NCBI RefSeq assembly: GCF_014596525.1
Contig: NZ_MSJP01000006.1
Span: 1 to 64,000, forward strand
Direction of reading: 5' to 3'
Length of the DNA stretch: 64,000 nt
DNA from: Streptomyces sp. CBMA291
GTDB lineage: Bacteria > Actinomycetota > Actinomycetes > Streptomycetales > Streptomycetaceae
This document shows positions 51,170-58,985 of the stretch, piece after piece; the stretch's first letter is position 1; the number at the start of each line of letters is the position of its first letter. The position numbers were made by a program, and so were the translations under genes. The notes under the pieces were generated by a model that was not told where the DNA came from, did not search any database, and was given only the letters and a program-made list of their open reading frames with translations.

Positions 51170-52197
51170 GCGCCCCCCTGCCCGCCGCCGCACCCGCCGC
51201 CCCGGACCCGGCGGCGCCCGCCACCGTCCTGCGGGCCACCGGCATCGAAGTCGTCCACCGCACCCGCTCCGGCCCGCTGCACGCCGTCAGCGGCGTCGAC
51301 CTGGAGCTGACCGAACGCCGCACCCTGGCCCTGGTCGGCGAGTCCGGCTCCGGCAAGAGCAGCATCGCCAAGGCCCTGCTCCACCTGCCGCCGCCCACCT
51401 CCGGCACGGTCACCCTCGACGGCACCGCACTGGCCGCGCTCCCCGCCCGCGGACTGCGGGCCCTGCGCCCCCGGATGCAGATGGTCTTCCAGGACCCGCT
51501 CTCCTCGCTCAACCCGCGCCGCACGGTCCGCGACCTCGTCGCCGAACCCCTCGACGCCCACCCCGAGCAGTTCCGGGACCGCGACCGTACGGCCGTCGTC
51601 GAGGAGCAGCTGAACGCGGTCGGGCTCGCCCCCGAGCTGTTCGGCGACCGCAGGCCCGACCAGCTCTCCGGCGGACAGGCCCAGCGCGTCGCCATCGCCC
51701 GCGCGCTCGCCGCCGAACCCCGGGTCCTGATCGCCGACGAGGCCGTCTCCGCGCTCGACGTCTCCGCCCAGGCCACGGTCCTCAACCTGCTCCGCCGACT
51801 CACCGAGGAACGGGGCCTGGCCGGCCTGTTCATCACCCACGACCTCGGAGTCGTCCGCGCGGTCAGCGACGACATCGCCGTGCTCCAGCTCGGCCGGATG
51901 TGCGAACGCGGCCCGACCCAGGAAGTCCTCGCCGCCCCCGCGCACCCCTACACGGCCGCGCTCCTCGCCGCCGTCCCCGAACCGGGCCGCCCCCTGGGCG
52001 ACACCGGACTCCTCCCGGCCGACCCGCCCTCGCCGCTGGCCCCGCCGTCCGGCTGCCGCTTCCGCACCCGCTGCCCGCTGGCCGACGAACGCTGCGCCAC
52101 CGAGGAACCCCCCATGCTCCCCGTAGGCCCCGGACGCACCGTCGCCTGCCACCGCCCGCTGCTCCCCGTCCTGCCGGAGCCCGCCACCGGCCCGTGA
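51166..52197 (+). CDS. ABC transporter ATP-binding protein (DppF/OppF-like)
   Basis: The 343-residue ATPase has Walker A GESGSGKSSIAK, signature LSGGQAQRVAIARAL, Walker B VLIADEAVSALD and the same C-terminal Cys cluster (GCRFRTRCPLADERC). It starts within the stop of the previous gene (ATGA) and closes the importer operon. It converges with the ATP-grasp cluster 57 bp downstream. Confidence 0.94.
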   Translation: MSAPLPAAAPAAPDPAAPATVLRATGIEVVHRTRSGPLHAVSGVDLELTERRTLALVGESGSGKSSIAKALLHLPPPTSGTVTLDGTALAALPARGLRALRPRMQMVFQDPLSSLNPRRTVRDLVAEPLDAHPEQFRDRDRTAVVEEQLNAVGLAPELFGDRRPDQLSGGQAQRVAIARALAAEPRVLIADEAVSALDVSAQATVLNLLRRLTEERGLAGLFITHDLGVVRAVSDDIAVLQLGRMCERGPTQEVLAAPAHPYTAALLAAVPEPGRPLGDTGLLPADPPSPLAPPSGCRFRTRCPLADERCATEEPPMLPVGPGRTVACHRPLLPVLPEPATGP

Positions 52198-52254
52198 CCA
52201 CCGGACGGGCCCGGCCGCGTGAGCCCGGCGCGCGAGCCCGGCGTGCGGGCCTCC

Positions 52255-53481
52255 TCAGAAGTCCGTCGCGCTCCACCCGTAGACGAAGCGCAGCATGCCG
52301 ACGGCCTCGCGGGCGTGGGCGAGGGCCTGTTCGGGAGAGTCGCCGACGGCGAGGACCCGGCCCGAGCGGTCGAAGTTGCTCCGGACCGTGGGCTGCGGAC
52401 TCCCCGGCTCCCTCAGCAGGGTGACCGTCCGGACGTCGGGCAGCTCGCGCACCCGCTCGACCCCCCGCACCTCAAGGAGGGTGTGCGTCGGCGGTCCGGA
52501 GGGAGCCGCGTACCAGGCGGCGGCGGAGCGCTCGTGGAGGATCTTGTCGGGCAGCAGGGCGCCGACGTCCTCGCCGATGCTCTGCCGGGCGATCAGTTCG
52601 TACATGTCCACGCCGGTGGAGAGCCGGACCAGGTCCATGATGGCGTCGCCGCCGATCCGGTTGTGCATCTCGATGATCCGGGGGCCCCGCCCGGTCAGCA
52701 TGACCTCGGTGTGCGAGGGACAGTCGTGGAAGCCGAAGGCGTCGAGGACCCGGACGACGTACGCCGACACCTCGGCGTACTCCTCTGAGGTGAGGGGCGC
52801 GGGGACCACATGGCCCCGCGAGACGAAGTTCACCGGATCGGTGAACTTGCGGGTGACCGCCACGACCCGGTGCTGCTTCCCGACGGAGAGCGCCTCGACG
52901 CTGAACTCCTCGCCGTCGAGGAACTCCTCCACCACCACGCCCCGGTCGACGTGGTACGGGCCGATGCGGCGCAGCGCCGCCTCGATGTCCTCCTCGGCGT
53001 CGACCCGGGAGACGCCCAGGCTGGCCTCGGTGTCCACCGGCTTGACCACACAGGGCAGTCCGACCTCCGCGATGGCGTCGAGCACGGCCCGCCGCCCCTG
53101 GGCGAAGGCGTAGCGGCAGCTCGGGATCGCGTGATCGTCGAGGATCTCCCGCATCCGCGCCTTGTCCACGACCCGGTGGAACAGGTCCACGTCGACCGTG
53201 GTGGGGATGCCGAGCCGCTCGCTGACGGCCTGTACGGCCGGATAGGTGTGCTCGTTGAACGCGGCGACCGCGTCGAAGGGCGCCCGCCGGTGCAGGACTT
53301 CGGCGGTCTCGGCCCACGCGTCCACGTCGACGTCGTCGTCGAGGATCACCACATGGGCGTACGGGCCGACCGCGTCCTCCCGCCGGGCGCGACCGCGCGG
53401 GACGAAGAGCACCATCTCGTGGCCCTGCTCGCGCAGCCGCTCGTGGCACACCCTGTTGGTGCCGATGACGAGAACTCGCAT
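52255..53481 (-). CDS. ATP-grasp ligase (cluster gene 8)
   Basis: The 408-residue protein has an N-terminal Rossmann-like pre-ATP domain (MRVLVIGTNRVCHERL) and a full ATP-grasp fold: LPCVVKPVDTEASLGVSRV for nucleotide binding, RGVVVEEFLDGEEFSVEAL and EMHNRIGGDAI for Mg-ATP. These enzymes join a carboxylate to an amine through an acyl phosphate and are common in NRPS-independent peptide biosynthesis. It resembles L-amino acid ligases and carbamoyl-phosphate-synthase-like domains. It is the last gene of the eight-gene operon and its substrates are unknown. Confidence 0.88.
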   Translation of the reverse strand: MRVLVIGTNRVCHERLREQGHEMVLFVPRGRARREDAVGPYAHVVILDDDVDVDAWAETAEVLHRRAPFDAVAAFNEHTYPAVQAVSERLGIPTTVDVDLFHRVVDKARMREILDDHAIPSCRYAFAQGRRAVLDAIAEVGLPCVVKPVDTEASLGVSRVDAEEDIEAALRRIGPYHVDRGVVVEEFLDGEEFSVEALSVGKQHRVVAVTRKFTDPVNFVSRGHVVPAPLTSEEYAEVSAYVVRVLDAFGFHDCPSHTEVMLTGRGPRIIEMHNRIGGDAIMDLVRLSTGVDMYELIARQSIGEDVGALLPDKILHERSAAAWYAAPSGPPTHTLLEVRGVERVRELPDVRTVTLLREPGSPQPTVRSNFDRSGRVLAVGDSPEQALAHAREAVGMLRFVYGWSATDF

Positions 53482-53563
53482 GGTCCCTCCGTGACGTGGT
53501 GCGGGTGCGCCGCGCGCGGACGCGCGGCCTTGCGGTGCGGCGCTCCGGTCCCGGCGGCGGCGC

Positions 53564-54874
53564 TCACGGCCCCGGCTCCGCACCGGTGAGCGGTTCGTGG
53601 CCGGTGGGAGACATGGGGCCGCTGGGGGATACGGGGCCGGTGGGAGGTGTGGAGTGGGTGGGGGATACGGAGTCGGTGAGCGGTTCGGATTCGACCCGGA
53701 CGAGGGCTCGGGCCGTCTCGGCGCGCGCCACCGCGTCCTGCGTGTCCTCGCCGAGGCAGAGCACGTATCCCTGGCGTGAGGTGGAGGAGAGGAGCGGGCC
53801 CAGCTCCGCGCCGGGCCGCAGGGTGCACACCGCGCGGACCACCCCGGGCGCCGCCTCGGCGGCGGCGACTCCGTCGACCGCCCGGACGCGGACGTTCTCC
53901 TCGGAGAAGAAGCGGATGGCGGCCGCCCGGCCCCGGGGGACGCGCGGCGGGTCCGGCCGGCCGAGCAGGGCGCAGTAGGTCTCGGTGATCTGGTCGGCAC
54001 CGCTGACCAGCTCGCACATCTCCCAGATCTGGTCGCCGCCGGCACGGGTCTGGGCTTCGATGAGGCGGGGACCGCGTGGGGTGAGGCGCAGTTCGCTGTG
54101 GACGGGTCCGGTCCGCTGGCCGATGAGCGCGAGGAACTCCAGGATCAGTTTCTCGATCTCCTCCAGGTCGCCGGAGCCGAGGCGGGCGGGGAGCTGATGG
54201 CCCAGCTCCACGAAGCCGGGGAAGCCGGTCGTCAGTTTCTCGGTGACCATGACGACCTCGTGGACGCCGTGCCGGGAGATCGACTCGACGCTGAACTCGG
54301 GCCCGGAGAGGTACTCCTCGGCGAGCACCGGTTCCCGTCCGGACACGGCGGCGGTCCAGGCCCAGCGCTCGGCGAGCCGGGCCCTGTCCTCCACCAGGTA
54401 CACCCCTTCGCTGAGGCCGCCCGAGGGGGGCTTCAGGACGAGGGGCAGACCGTCGAGTTCGTCGAGGAAGTCGGCCGCGTCCGCCTCGGTGGCGCACACC
54501 CGGTGGCGCACCGGGCTCAGCCCGTGCCGGTCGAGCAGGGCGCGGGTCCTGGTCTTGTCGCGGGTGGCGAGGACGGCCTCCAGGTTGTCGCCCGCGATCC
54601 CGAGGTCGATCGCGACCCGGGAGGCGGGCTCCAGACCGTACTCGGTGAAGGAGAGCACGGCGTCGAAGGGTTCCGCCTCGTGCCAGTCCCTGACCAGGGG
54701 GAGGAGCGCGTCGAGGTCGCGGTAGTCCTGGACGGCGTACCGCGCGGCCGAGGCCCGCTGTTCCTCGCTCGCCCGCTGGGGGATCTGGACCACCGAGTGG
54801 CGCAGCCCCAGCGCCGTCGCCTTGGGCACGTCGTGGCCTGGACCGCCGATCAGCAAGATGTGCTGCTGCCTCAT
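53564..54874 (-). CDS. ATP-grasp ligase (cluster gene 7)
   Basis: The 436-residue protein is a second, distinct ATP-grasp enzyme. Visible are the N-terminal MRQQHILLIGGPGHDVPKA, the ATP-binding LPLVLKPPSGGLSEGVYLVE, LAEEYLSGPEFSVESI and the late IEAQTRAGGDQIWEM. The last roughly 35 residues are a Pro/Ser/Thr tail made of SP and TG units, absent from usual family members. Two different ligases in one operon suggest stepwise formation of two amide bonds. It starts 14 bp after the oxygenase gene. Confidence 0.88.
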   Translation of the reverse strand: MRQQHILLIGGPGHDVPKATALGLRHSVVQIPQRASEEQRASAARYAVQDYRDLDALLPLVRDWHEAEPFDAVLSFTEYGLEPASRVAIDLGIAGDNLEAVLATRDKTRTRALLDRHGLSPVRHRVCATEADAADFLDELDGLPLVLKPPSGGLSEGVYLVEDRARLAERWAWTAAVSGREPVLAEEYLSGPEFSVESISRHGVHEVVMVTEKLTTGFPGFVELGHQLPARLGSGDLEEIEKLILEFLALIGQRTGPVHSELRLTPRGPRLIEAQTRAGGDQIWEMCELVSGADQITETYCALLGRPDPPRVPRGRAAAIRFFSEENVRVRAVDGVAAAEAAPGVVRAVCTLRPGAELGPLLSSTSRQGYVLCLGEDTQDAVARAETARALVRVESEPLTDSVSPTHSTPPTGPVSPSGPMSPTGHEPLTGAEPGP

Positions 54875-54888
54875 GGGTTCTTTGTACC

Positions 54889-55851
54889 TCACTGACGCAG
54901 CCGGGACAGGTCGACGTCCATCCGGTCGGCGAGGGCGCGGGCCCGTGCGATGACGACGTCGAAGAGTTCCGAGTGGGTGACGCGCAGCTCCTCGGGGTTG
55001 AGGGCGAGCGCGAGGAGTTCGCCGACGCGCTGGCGGACGTGGGCCCGCAGGTTGGCCTCGTCCAGGCACTTGCGGCCGAGTCCGATGGAGTCGCCGAGCA
55101 GCTCGATGCGGTGGAACCAGCCCGCGGGCAGATAGAGCACGTCGCCGGGCCTGAGGACGAAGCGCATGAGCCGGGTGCCGGGGGAGGCGCACAGGGCGTC
55201 GAGTCCCGCCTCGCCGCCGGGCCCCGGCAGGAGTTCGGCGCCGGGCCCCATCACGTACCAGAGCTTCTCGCCGACGATCTGCGCGTGCATGACGTCGACG
55301 GAGTACGCGTCCTGGTGCAGCCGGGTGACGCCGCCGCGCTGGCCGATCCACAGCTGGTGGTTGACCGAGGCGGCATCGCCGTACAGGTCCCGCCGGAAGT
55401 CGTACTGGGCGATGTCCAGTTCGGGCATGTCCGGCGCGATGTGCGGGGCGGTGGTCTGGTAGTACCACTCCTGGAGGTACAGGGGATCCGCGCCGCTGCC
55501 GGCGCTCTCCTCCAGGCGGGTGACGAACGCGCCGAAGGTGGTCTTCCGGGCGGCCGTGCTGTTGTAGCTGTCGACGACCACGGGGACGTCGGCGCAGCGC
55601 TCCGCGAGGTTCCGGAAGGTCCAGCCCCGGACGGACGGCCAGTCGGCGGCGTAGCCGTCCAGGACGACCGGGCGGCCCTGGAAGCGGTACTCCCGCTCGA
55701 ACTCCTCCCGGGTCAGCCCGGCGCGGCGCTCCAGCTCGGGGGCTTCGGCGAGCAGATCGGCCAGCGGACCGGAGTGGAAGGCGGCCTCGACCGTCTTCAG
55801 GGCGTCGATGTCACGTCGTTTCAGCAGGTTCCGCTCGGTCTGCACGGCCAT
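54889..55851 (-). CDS. JmjC/cupin-8-like Fe(II)/2-oxoglutarate oxygenase
   Basis: The 320-residue protein has the cupin-8 (FIH/JmjC-type) pattern: REYRFQGRPVVLDGYAADWP at the N terminus, the metal ligands His179 and Asp181 in LHQDAYSVDVMHAQ, and the distal His247 in LYLPAGWFHRIEL. Such enzymes hydroxylate amino acid side chains, often on peptides. In this operon it probably hydroxylates a building block or the assembled product. It lies between the hydrolase and the ATP-grasp ligases, all on one strand. Confidence 0.85.
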   Translation of the reverse strand: MAVQTERNLLKRRDIDALKTVEAAFHSGPLADLLAEAPELERRAGLTREEFEREYRFQGRPVVLDGYAADWPSVRGWTFRNLAERCADVPVVVDSYNSTAARKTTFGAFVTRLEESAGSGADPLYLQEWYYQTTAPHIAPDMPELDIAQYDFRRDLYGDAASVNHQLWIGQRGGVTRLHQDAYSVDVMHAQIVGEKLWYVMGPGAELLPGPGGEAGLDALCASPGTRLMRFVLRPGDVLYLPAGWFHRIELLGDSIGLGRKCLDEANLRAHVRQRVGELLALALNPEELRVTHSELFDVVIARARALADRMDVDLSRLRQ

Positions 55852-55908
55852 GGTGATCCGTCTCCTCGGATACGGGCGTGGGCGGGGGTACGGAGAAGGG
55901 GCGCGGGG

Positions 55909-56601
55909 TCAGGCGGCGAGCAGGCTCAGCACCGCCTGGACGGTCCGCTCCCGCAGCGGGCCCTGGTGGGGCAGCCAGCGGTGGACGAAGTGGTCGCACT
56001 CCTCGAACCAGACGACCTCGGCGGACCGGGCGCGGCGGGCGCTGTCGAGGTATCCCTCGACGACCTCGGGCGGGCACACCTGGTCCTGTCGGGCGCCGAA
56101 GATCAGCAGATCGCCCTCGAAGTCGCGCAGGGCGCTGTAGGCGGGGGAGTCGGGATGGTTGCCGGGGCGTACGAGGCTGCCGTCGAAGGGCAGGTCGGCG
56201 GCGTGCGCGGGATAGGCGGCGGGGCAGAAGAGCACCAGGGCCCGGGGGCGCAGTTCCCGTGCGGTCCAGGCGGCGAGGTGGGCGCCCATGCTGGTGCCGA
56301 CGACCACGGGCGGCCGGTCCCTGCCGAGCCAGGCGGCGGCGGCCAGGGTCTCGGTGCGGCGGCGGCGCAGGGTGGCGCGGGTGAGTTCGCCGGTGCTCTC
56401 GCCGTTGCCGGAGAAGTCGAAGGCGAGCGAGCCGTGGCCGTGCTCCGCCCAGGGGTCGAGCAGGTACCGCGCCCGGTGCCGGGTCGCGGTCGTGCCCAGA
56501 CCGTGCAGGGTGAGGATCTCCGGGGGCGCTCCGCCGGCGCCCGTGACCCGGGTCGCCGCGAGTCGTTCCCCGGCGGCCTCGAAGAAGAACTCCTGGCGCA
56601 C
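55909..56601 (-). CDS. Alpha/beta hydrolase (cluster gene 5)
   Basis: The 230-residue hydrolase has the oxyanion loop TLHGLGTTATR, a DFSGNGES strand end, the nucleophile Ser104 in VVGTSMGAHLA, an acid in GARQDQVCPPE and the catalytic His region ECDHFVHRW. It may act as a thioesterase or peptidase releasing the product. GTG 56601 is chosen because GGGAG lies 8 bp upstream; the longer frame overlaps the GNAT gene. Confidence 0.82.
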   Translation of the reverse strand: MRQEFFFEAAGERLAATRVTGAGGAPPEILTLHGLGTTATRHRARYLLDPWAEHGHGSLAFDFSGNGESTGELTRATLRRRRTETLAAAAWLGRDRPPVVVGTSMGAHLAAWTARELRPRALVLFCPAAYPAHAADLPFDGSLVRPGNHPDSPAYSALRDFEGDLLIFGARQDQVCPPEVVEGYLDSARRARSAEVVWFEECDHFVHRWLPHQGPLRERTVQAVLSLLAA

Positions 56602-56627
56602 CGTCCGCTCCCTTCCGCCGCGTGGGC

Positions 56628-57272
56628 TCAGTCGGTGGTGCCGGATACGGCGGTGGCGTCCGGTGTGCCGTCGGCCTTGCCCGCGCCGGTGGCCTCGAAC
56701 CGTTCCTTGCGGACGGCGGGCCACTCCGCGCGCAGGATGCTGTAGTAGACGACGTCCCGGCGGCGCCCGCCCGGCATCACGTTGAAGCTGCGCAGGACGC
56801 CCTCCTCGGTGGCGCCGATGCCGGAGAGGCCCGCGCGGGCTCCGGTGTTGAGGACGTCGGTCTTGAACTCGACCCGCTCACAGCCGAGTACGTCGAAGGC
56901 GTGGTCGAGAAGAGCGAGCTTGACGGCCCGGTTGACACCGGTCCTGCGGGCCCCCGCGTACAGCCAGGACCAGCCGATCTCCAGACGCCGGTCGGCCGGG
57001 GCCAGATTTCCGTAGGCGCAGCTGCCGACGATCCGGCCGGTGGACTCGTCGACGACGGCGAAGACGATCCGGGTGCCGGTCAGGGTGTCCCTGATGGCGG
57101 TCTCCAGAAAGGCGTGGAGGTCGTCGGGCGTCTCGATCCGCTGGACGAAGTAGCGCCAGATGTCCGGCTCGTACACGATCCGGGCGAACTCCTCGGTGTC
57201 GGTGACGCGGATCCGCCGTAGGGTCACCCGCTCATTGCCCAGTTCGAGACCGGCCAGCCTGTCCCAGCTCAC
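56628..57272 (-). CDS. GNAT-family N-acyltransferase (RimJ/RimL-like)
   Basis: The 214-residue protein has the GNAT fold of the RimJ/RimL group: RVTLRRIRVTDTEEFARIVY, IVGSCAYGNLAPADRRLEIG, the acyl-CoA loop YAGARRTGVNRAVKLALLDH and CERVEFKTDVLNTGARAGL. It would acylate an amine, perhaps with the acyl unit made by the coupled AMP-ligase. The GTG start overlaps the AMP-ligase stop (GTGA). A short low-complexity tail follows residue 190. Confidence 0.85.
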   Translation of the reverse strand: MSWDRLAGLELGNERVTLRRIRVTDTEEFARIVYEPDIWRYFVQRIETPDDLHAFLETAIRDTLTGTRIVFAVVDESTGRIVGSCAYGNLAPADRRLEIGWSWLYAGARRTGVNRAVKLALLDHAFDVLGCERVEFKTDVLNTGARAGLSGIGATEEGVLRSFNVMPGGRRRDVVYYSILRAEWPAVRKERFEATGAGKADGTPDATAVSGTTD

Positions 57273-58963
57273 GTGTTCCGCTCCTTCTCCGCAGCGCGCA
57301 CCAGCACGGGTGCGGTGCCGATGGTGCCGTCGTTGTACACACGGTTCTCTTCGTGGATCCGGTCGAGATCGCGGGCGTAGCGCGTGCCGATCAGGCCGCG
57401 CACCAGCTTGTACTGGGCGTTCAGGAGGCCGTTCTCGATGGAGAACGGCTCCTCGGCGACGACGGCGCCGTAGAGGCGCTGCTCGGGCCGGAGTTCCTCG
57501 TTCAGCTTGGCCAGTTCACGGGTGAGGCGCTCCGCGTAGCCGTGCCCTCCGTCGGACGCGCCAGTGCCGTCCGGCCCGTCGGCGGCGTGGGCGGGTGTCG
57601 TGGGGGAGACCACCACGGTGAGATAGGGCCGCCCGTCGCCGAACACGGCGCAGTCGTACACCCCGGGCAGCTCGCGTACGCGTTCCTCCACGAGGGGCAC
57701 CAGGACGTTCAGCGCCCCGCTCAGGGTGACGATGTCGTCGACCCGCCCGTCGATGTAGAGGAAACCGTCCTCGTCGACGTGGCCCACGTCGTAGGTCTTC
57801 ACTTCGCCCGTGGGCAGGAACACCCGCTCGCTCGCGCCGGGGGCGCACCAGGTGTACCGGGTGTTGACGGGATCGCCGCCGCCGACGATCAGGACGCCGT
57901 CCCCGTCGAAGCGGATCCGCTTGTGCGGCAGGACCCGGCCGACGCTGCCCAGCCGGAACGCGCCGGGGTGGTTCTTGGCGACGACACAGGTCTCGCTCAG
58001 GCCGTATCCCTCGTAGAGCGGGACCCCGGCGTCGTTGAAGAAGCGCAGCACCTGACGTCCGGCGGGCGCGGAGCCGGTCCACAGATAGCGGATCCGGCCG
58101 CCGAGCGCCCGCTGGATCGCCGCCCCCCGCTCCGCGGGAGCCTCGGGCACCCCCTCGGCTTCGAGCCGGGCCCGCAGCTGCTCGTAGAAGCCGGGCACGC
58201 CCATGATCACGGTGGGGGAGACCGCCTTCGCCGTCGCCTCGGCGGTGGTCCGGTCGGCGAGGGTGACGTCGTGGCCGTGGACGAGGGCCGAGTAGATCCA
58301 GTACCGCTGCTGGAGGAACCTGACCGGCAGGAAGACGAACAGGTTGTCGCCGTCCCGGTGGTCGAACATCTCCTGGACGGCCGCCAGCGTCCGGTTGACG
58401 CTGGCGACGGTGACCTCGATGCCCTTGGCCGGTCCGGTGCTTCCCGAGGTCTGCTTGATGGCGAAGACGTCGGCGGGGTCGTAGCCGGGGTGCGGCGGGA
58501 GGGCCGGGGGGTCGGCGGGCGCCCCGGCGGTGAAGGCCCAGTCGTTGACCCGCGCGATGCCGTGGACGTCCCGGGCGTCCGGCGCGGTGCCGTCGGCGTC
58601 CCCGTGGCGGGGGTCGTCGGTGAAGAGCAGGGCGAGACCGAAGGTGGCGAGCACCTCCGCAGGCGTGTAGCGGTGAGGCTCGATGCCCGCTGTCACGGCG
58701 CCCAGCCTGAGCACGGCGAGATCGAGCAGCACCCACTCGATCCGGTTCGGCGCCATCACCCCGACCCGGTCGCGGGCGCGGACCCCGAGGGCGTGGAGCC
58801 GGACCGCCACCCGCAGGGCGGCGGCGTCGAGTTCGGCGAGGGTCAGCGAGCGGACCTCGTCGCCCTCCCGGTAGTGGAAGCGGTGCAGGGTGTCCCGGCA
58901 CGGGGTGCGCGCGAGGGTGCCGAGGACGTCGACGACGGGGGGCACAGGGCTGTGTTCGCTCAT
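57269..58963 (-). CDS. AMP-dependent acyl synthetase/ligase
   Basis: The 564-residue enzyme belongs to the ANL superfamily: the P-loop TSGSTGPAKGIEV, A5-type YEGYGLSETCVV, A7/A8-type YDVGHVDEDGFLYIDGRVDD, and a C-terminal Lys in NGLLNAQYKLVRG. It activates a carboxylic acid as the acyl-AMP, normally to give a CoA or carrier thioester. Similarity is closest to long-chain acyl-CoA synthetases. No carrier protein gene is nearby, so the coupled GNAT may accept its CoA product. It starts 22 bp after the 625-aa protein gene. Confidence 0.9.
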   Translation of the reverse strand: MSEHSPVPPVVDVLGTLARTPCRDTLHRFHYREGDEVRSLTLAELDAAALRVAVRLHALGVRARDRVGVMAPNRIEWVLLDLAVLRLGAVTAGIEPHRYTPAEVLATFGLALLFTDDPRHGDADGTAPDARDVHGIARVNDWAFTAGAPADPPALPPHPGYDPADVFAIKQTSGSTGPAKGIEVTVASVNRTLAAVQEMFDHRDGDNLFVFLPVRFLQQRYWIYSALVHGHDVTLADRTTAEATAKAVSPTVIMGVPGFYEQLRARLEAEGVPEAPAERGAAIQRALGGRIRYLWTGSAPAGRQVLRFFNDAGVPLYEGYGLSETCVVAKNHPGAFRLGSVGRVLPHKRIRFDGDGVLIVGGGDPVNTRYTWCAPGASERVFLPTGEVKTYDVGHVDEDGFLYIDGRVDDIVTLSGALNVLVPLVEERVRELPGVYDCAVFGDGRPYLTVVVSPTTPAHAADGPDGTGASDGGHGYAERLTRELAKLNEELRPEQRLYGAVVAEEPFSIENGLLNAQYKLVRGLIGTRYARDLDRIHEENRVYNDGTIGTAPVLVRAAEKERNT

Positions 58964-58985
58964 CTCGGGTCTCCTCCTCGCCGGC

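Noticed and set aside
46740..52197. Dedicated nickel importer (nik operon)
   Set aside because: The proteins fit the general peptide/nickel family; nothing seen distinguishes nickel from peptide or opine cargo.
52255..54874. Graspetide-type ATP-grasp RiPP system
   Set aside because: There are no recognisable precursor with Thr/Glu core motifs and no dedicated precursor-binding ligase features; the small upstream frame does not fit that class.
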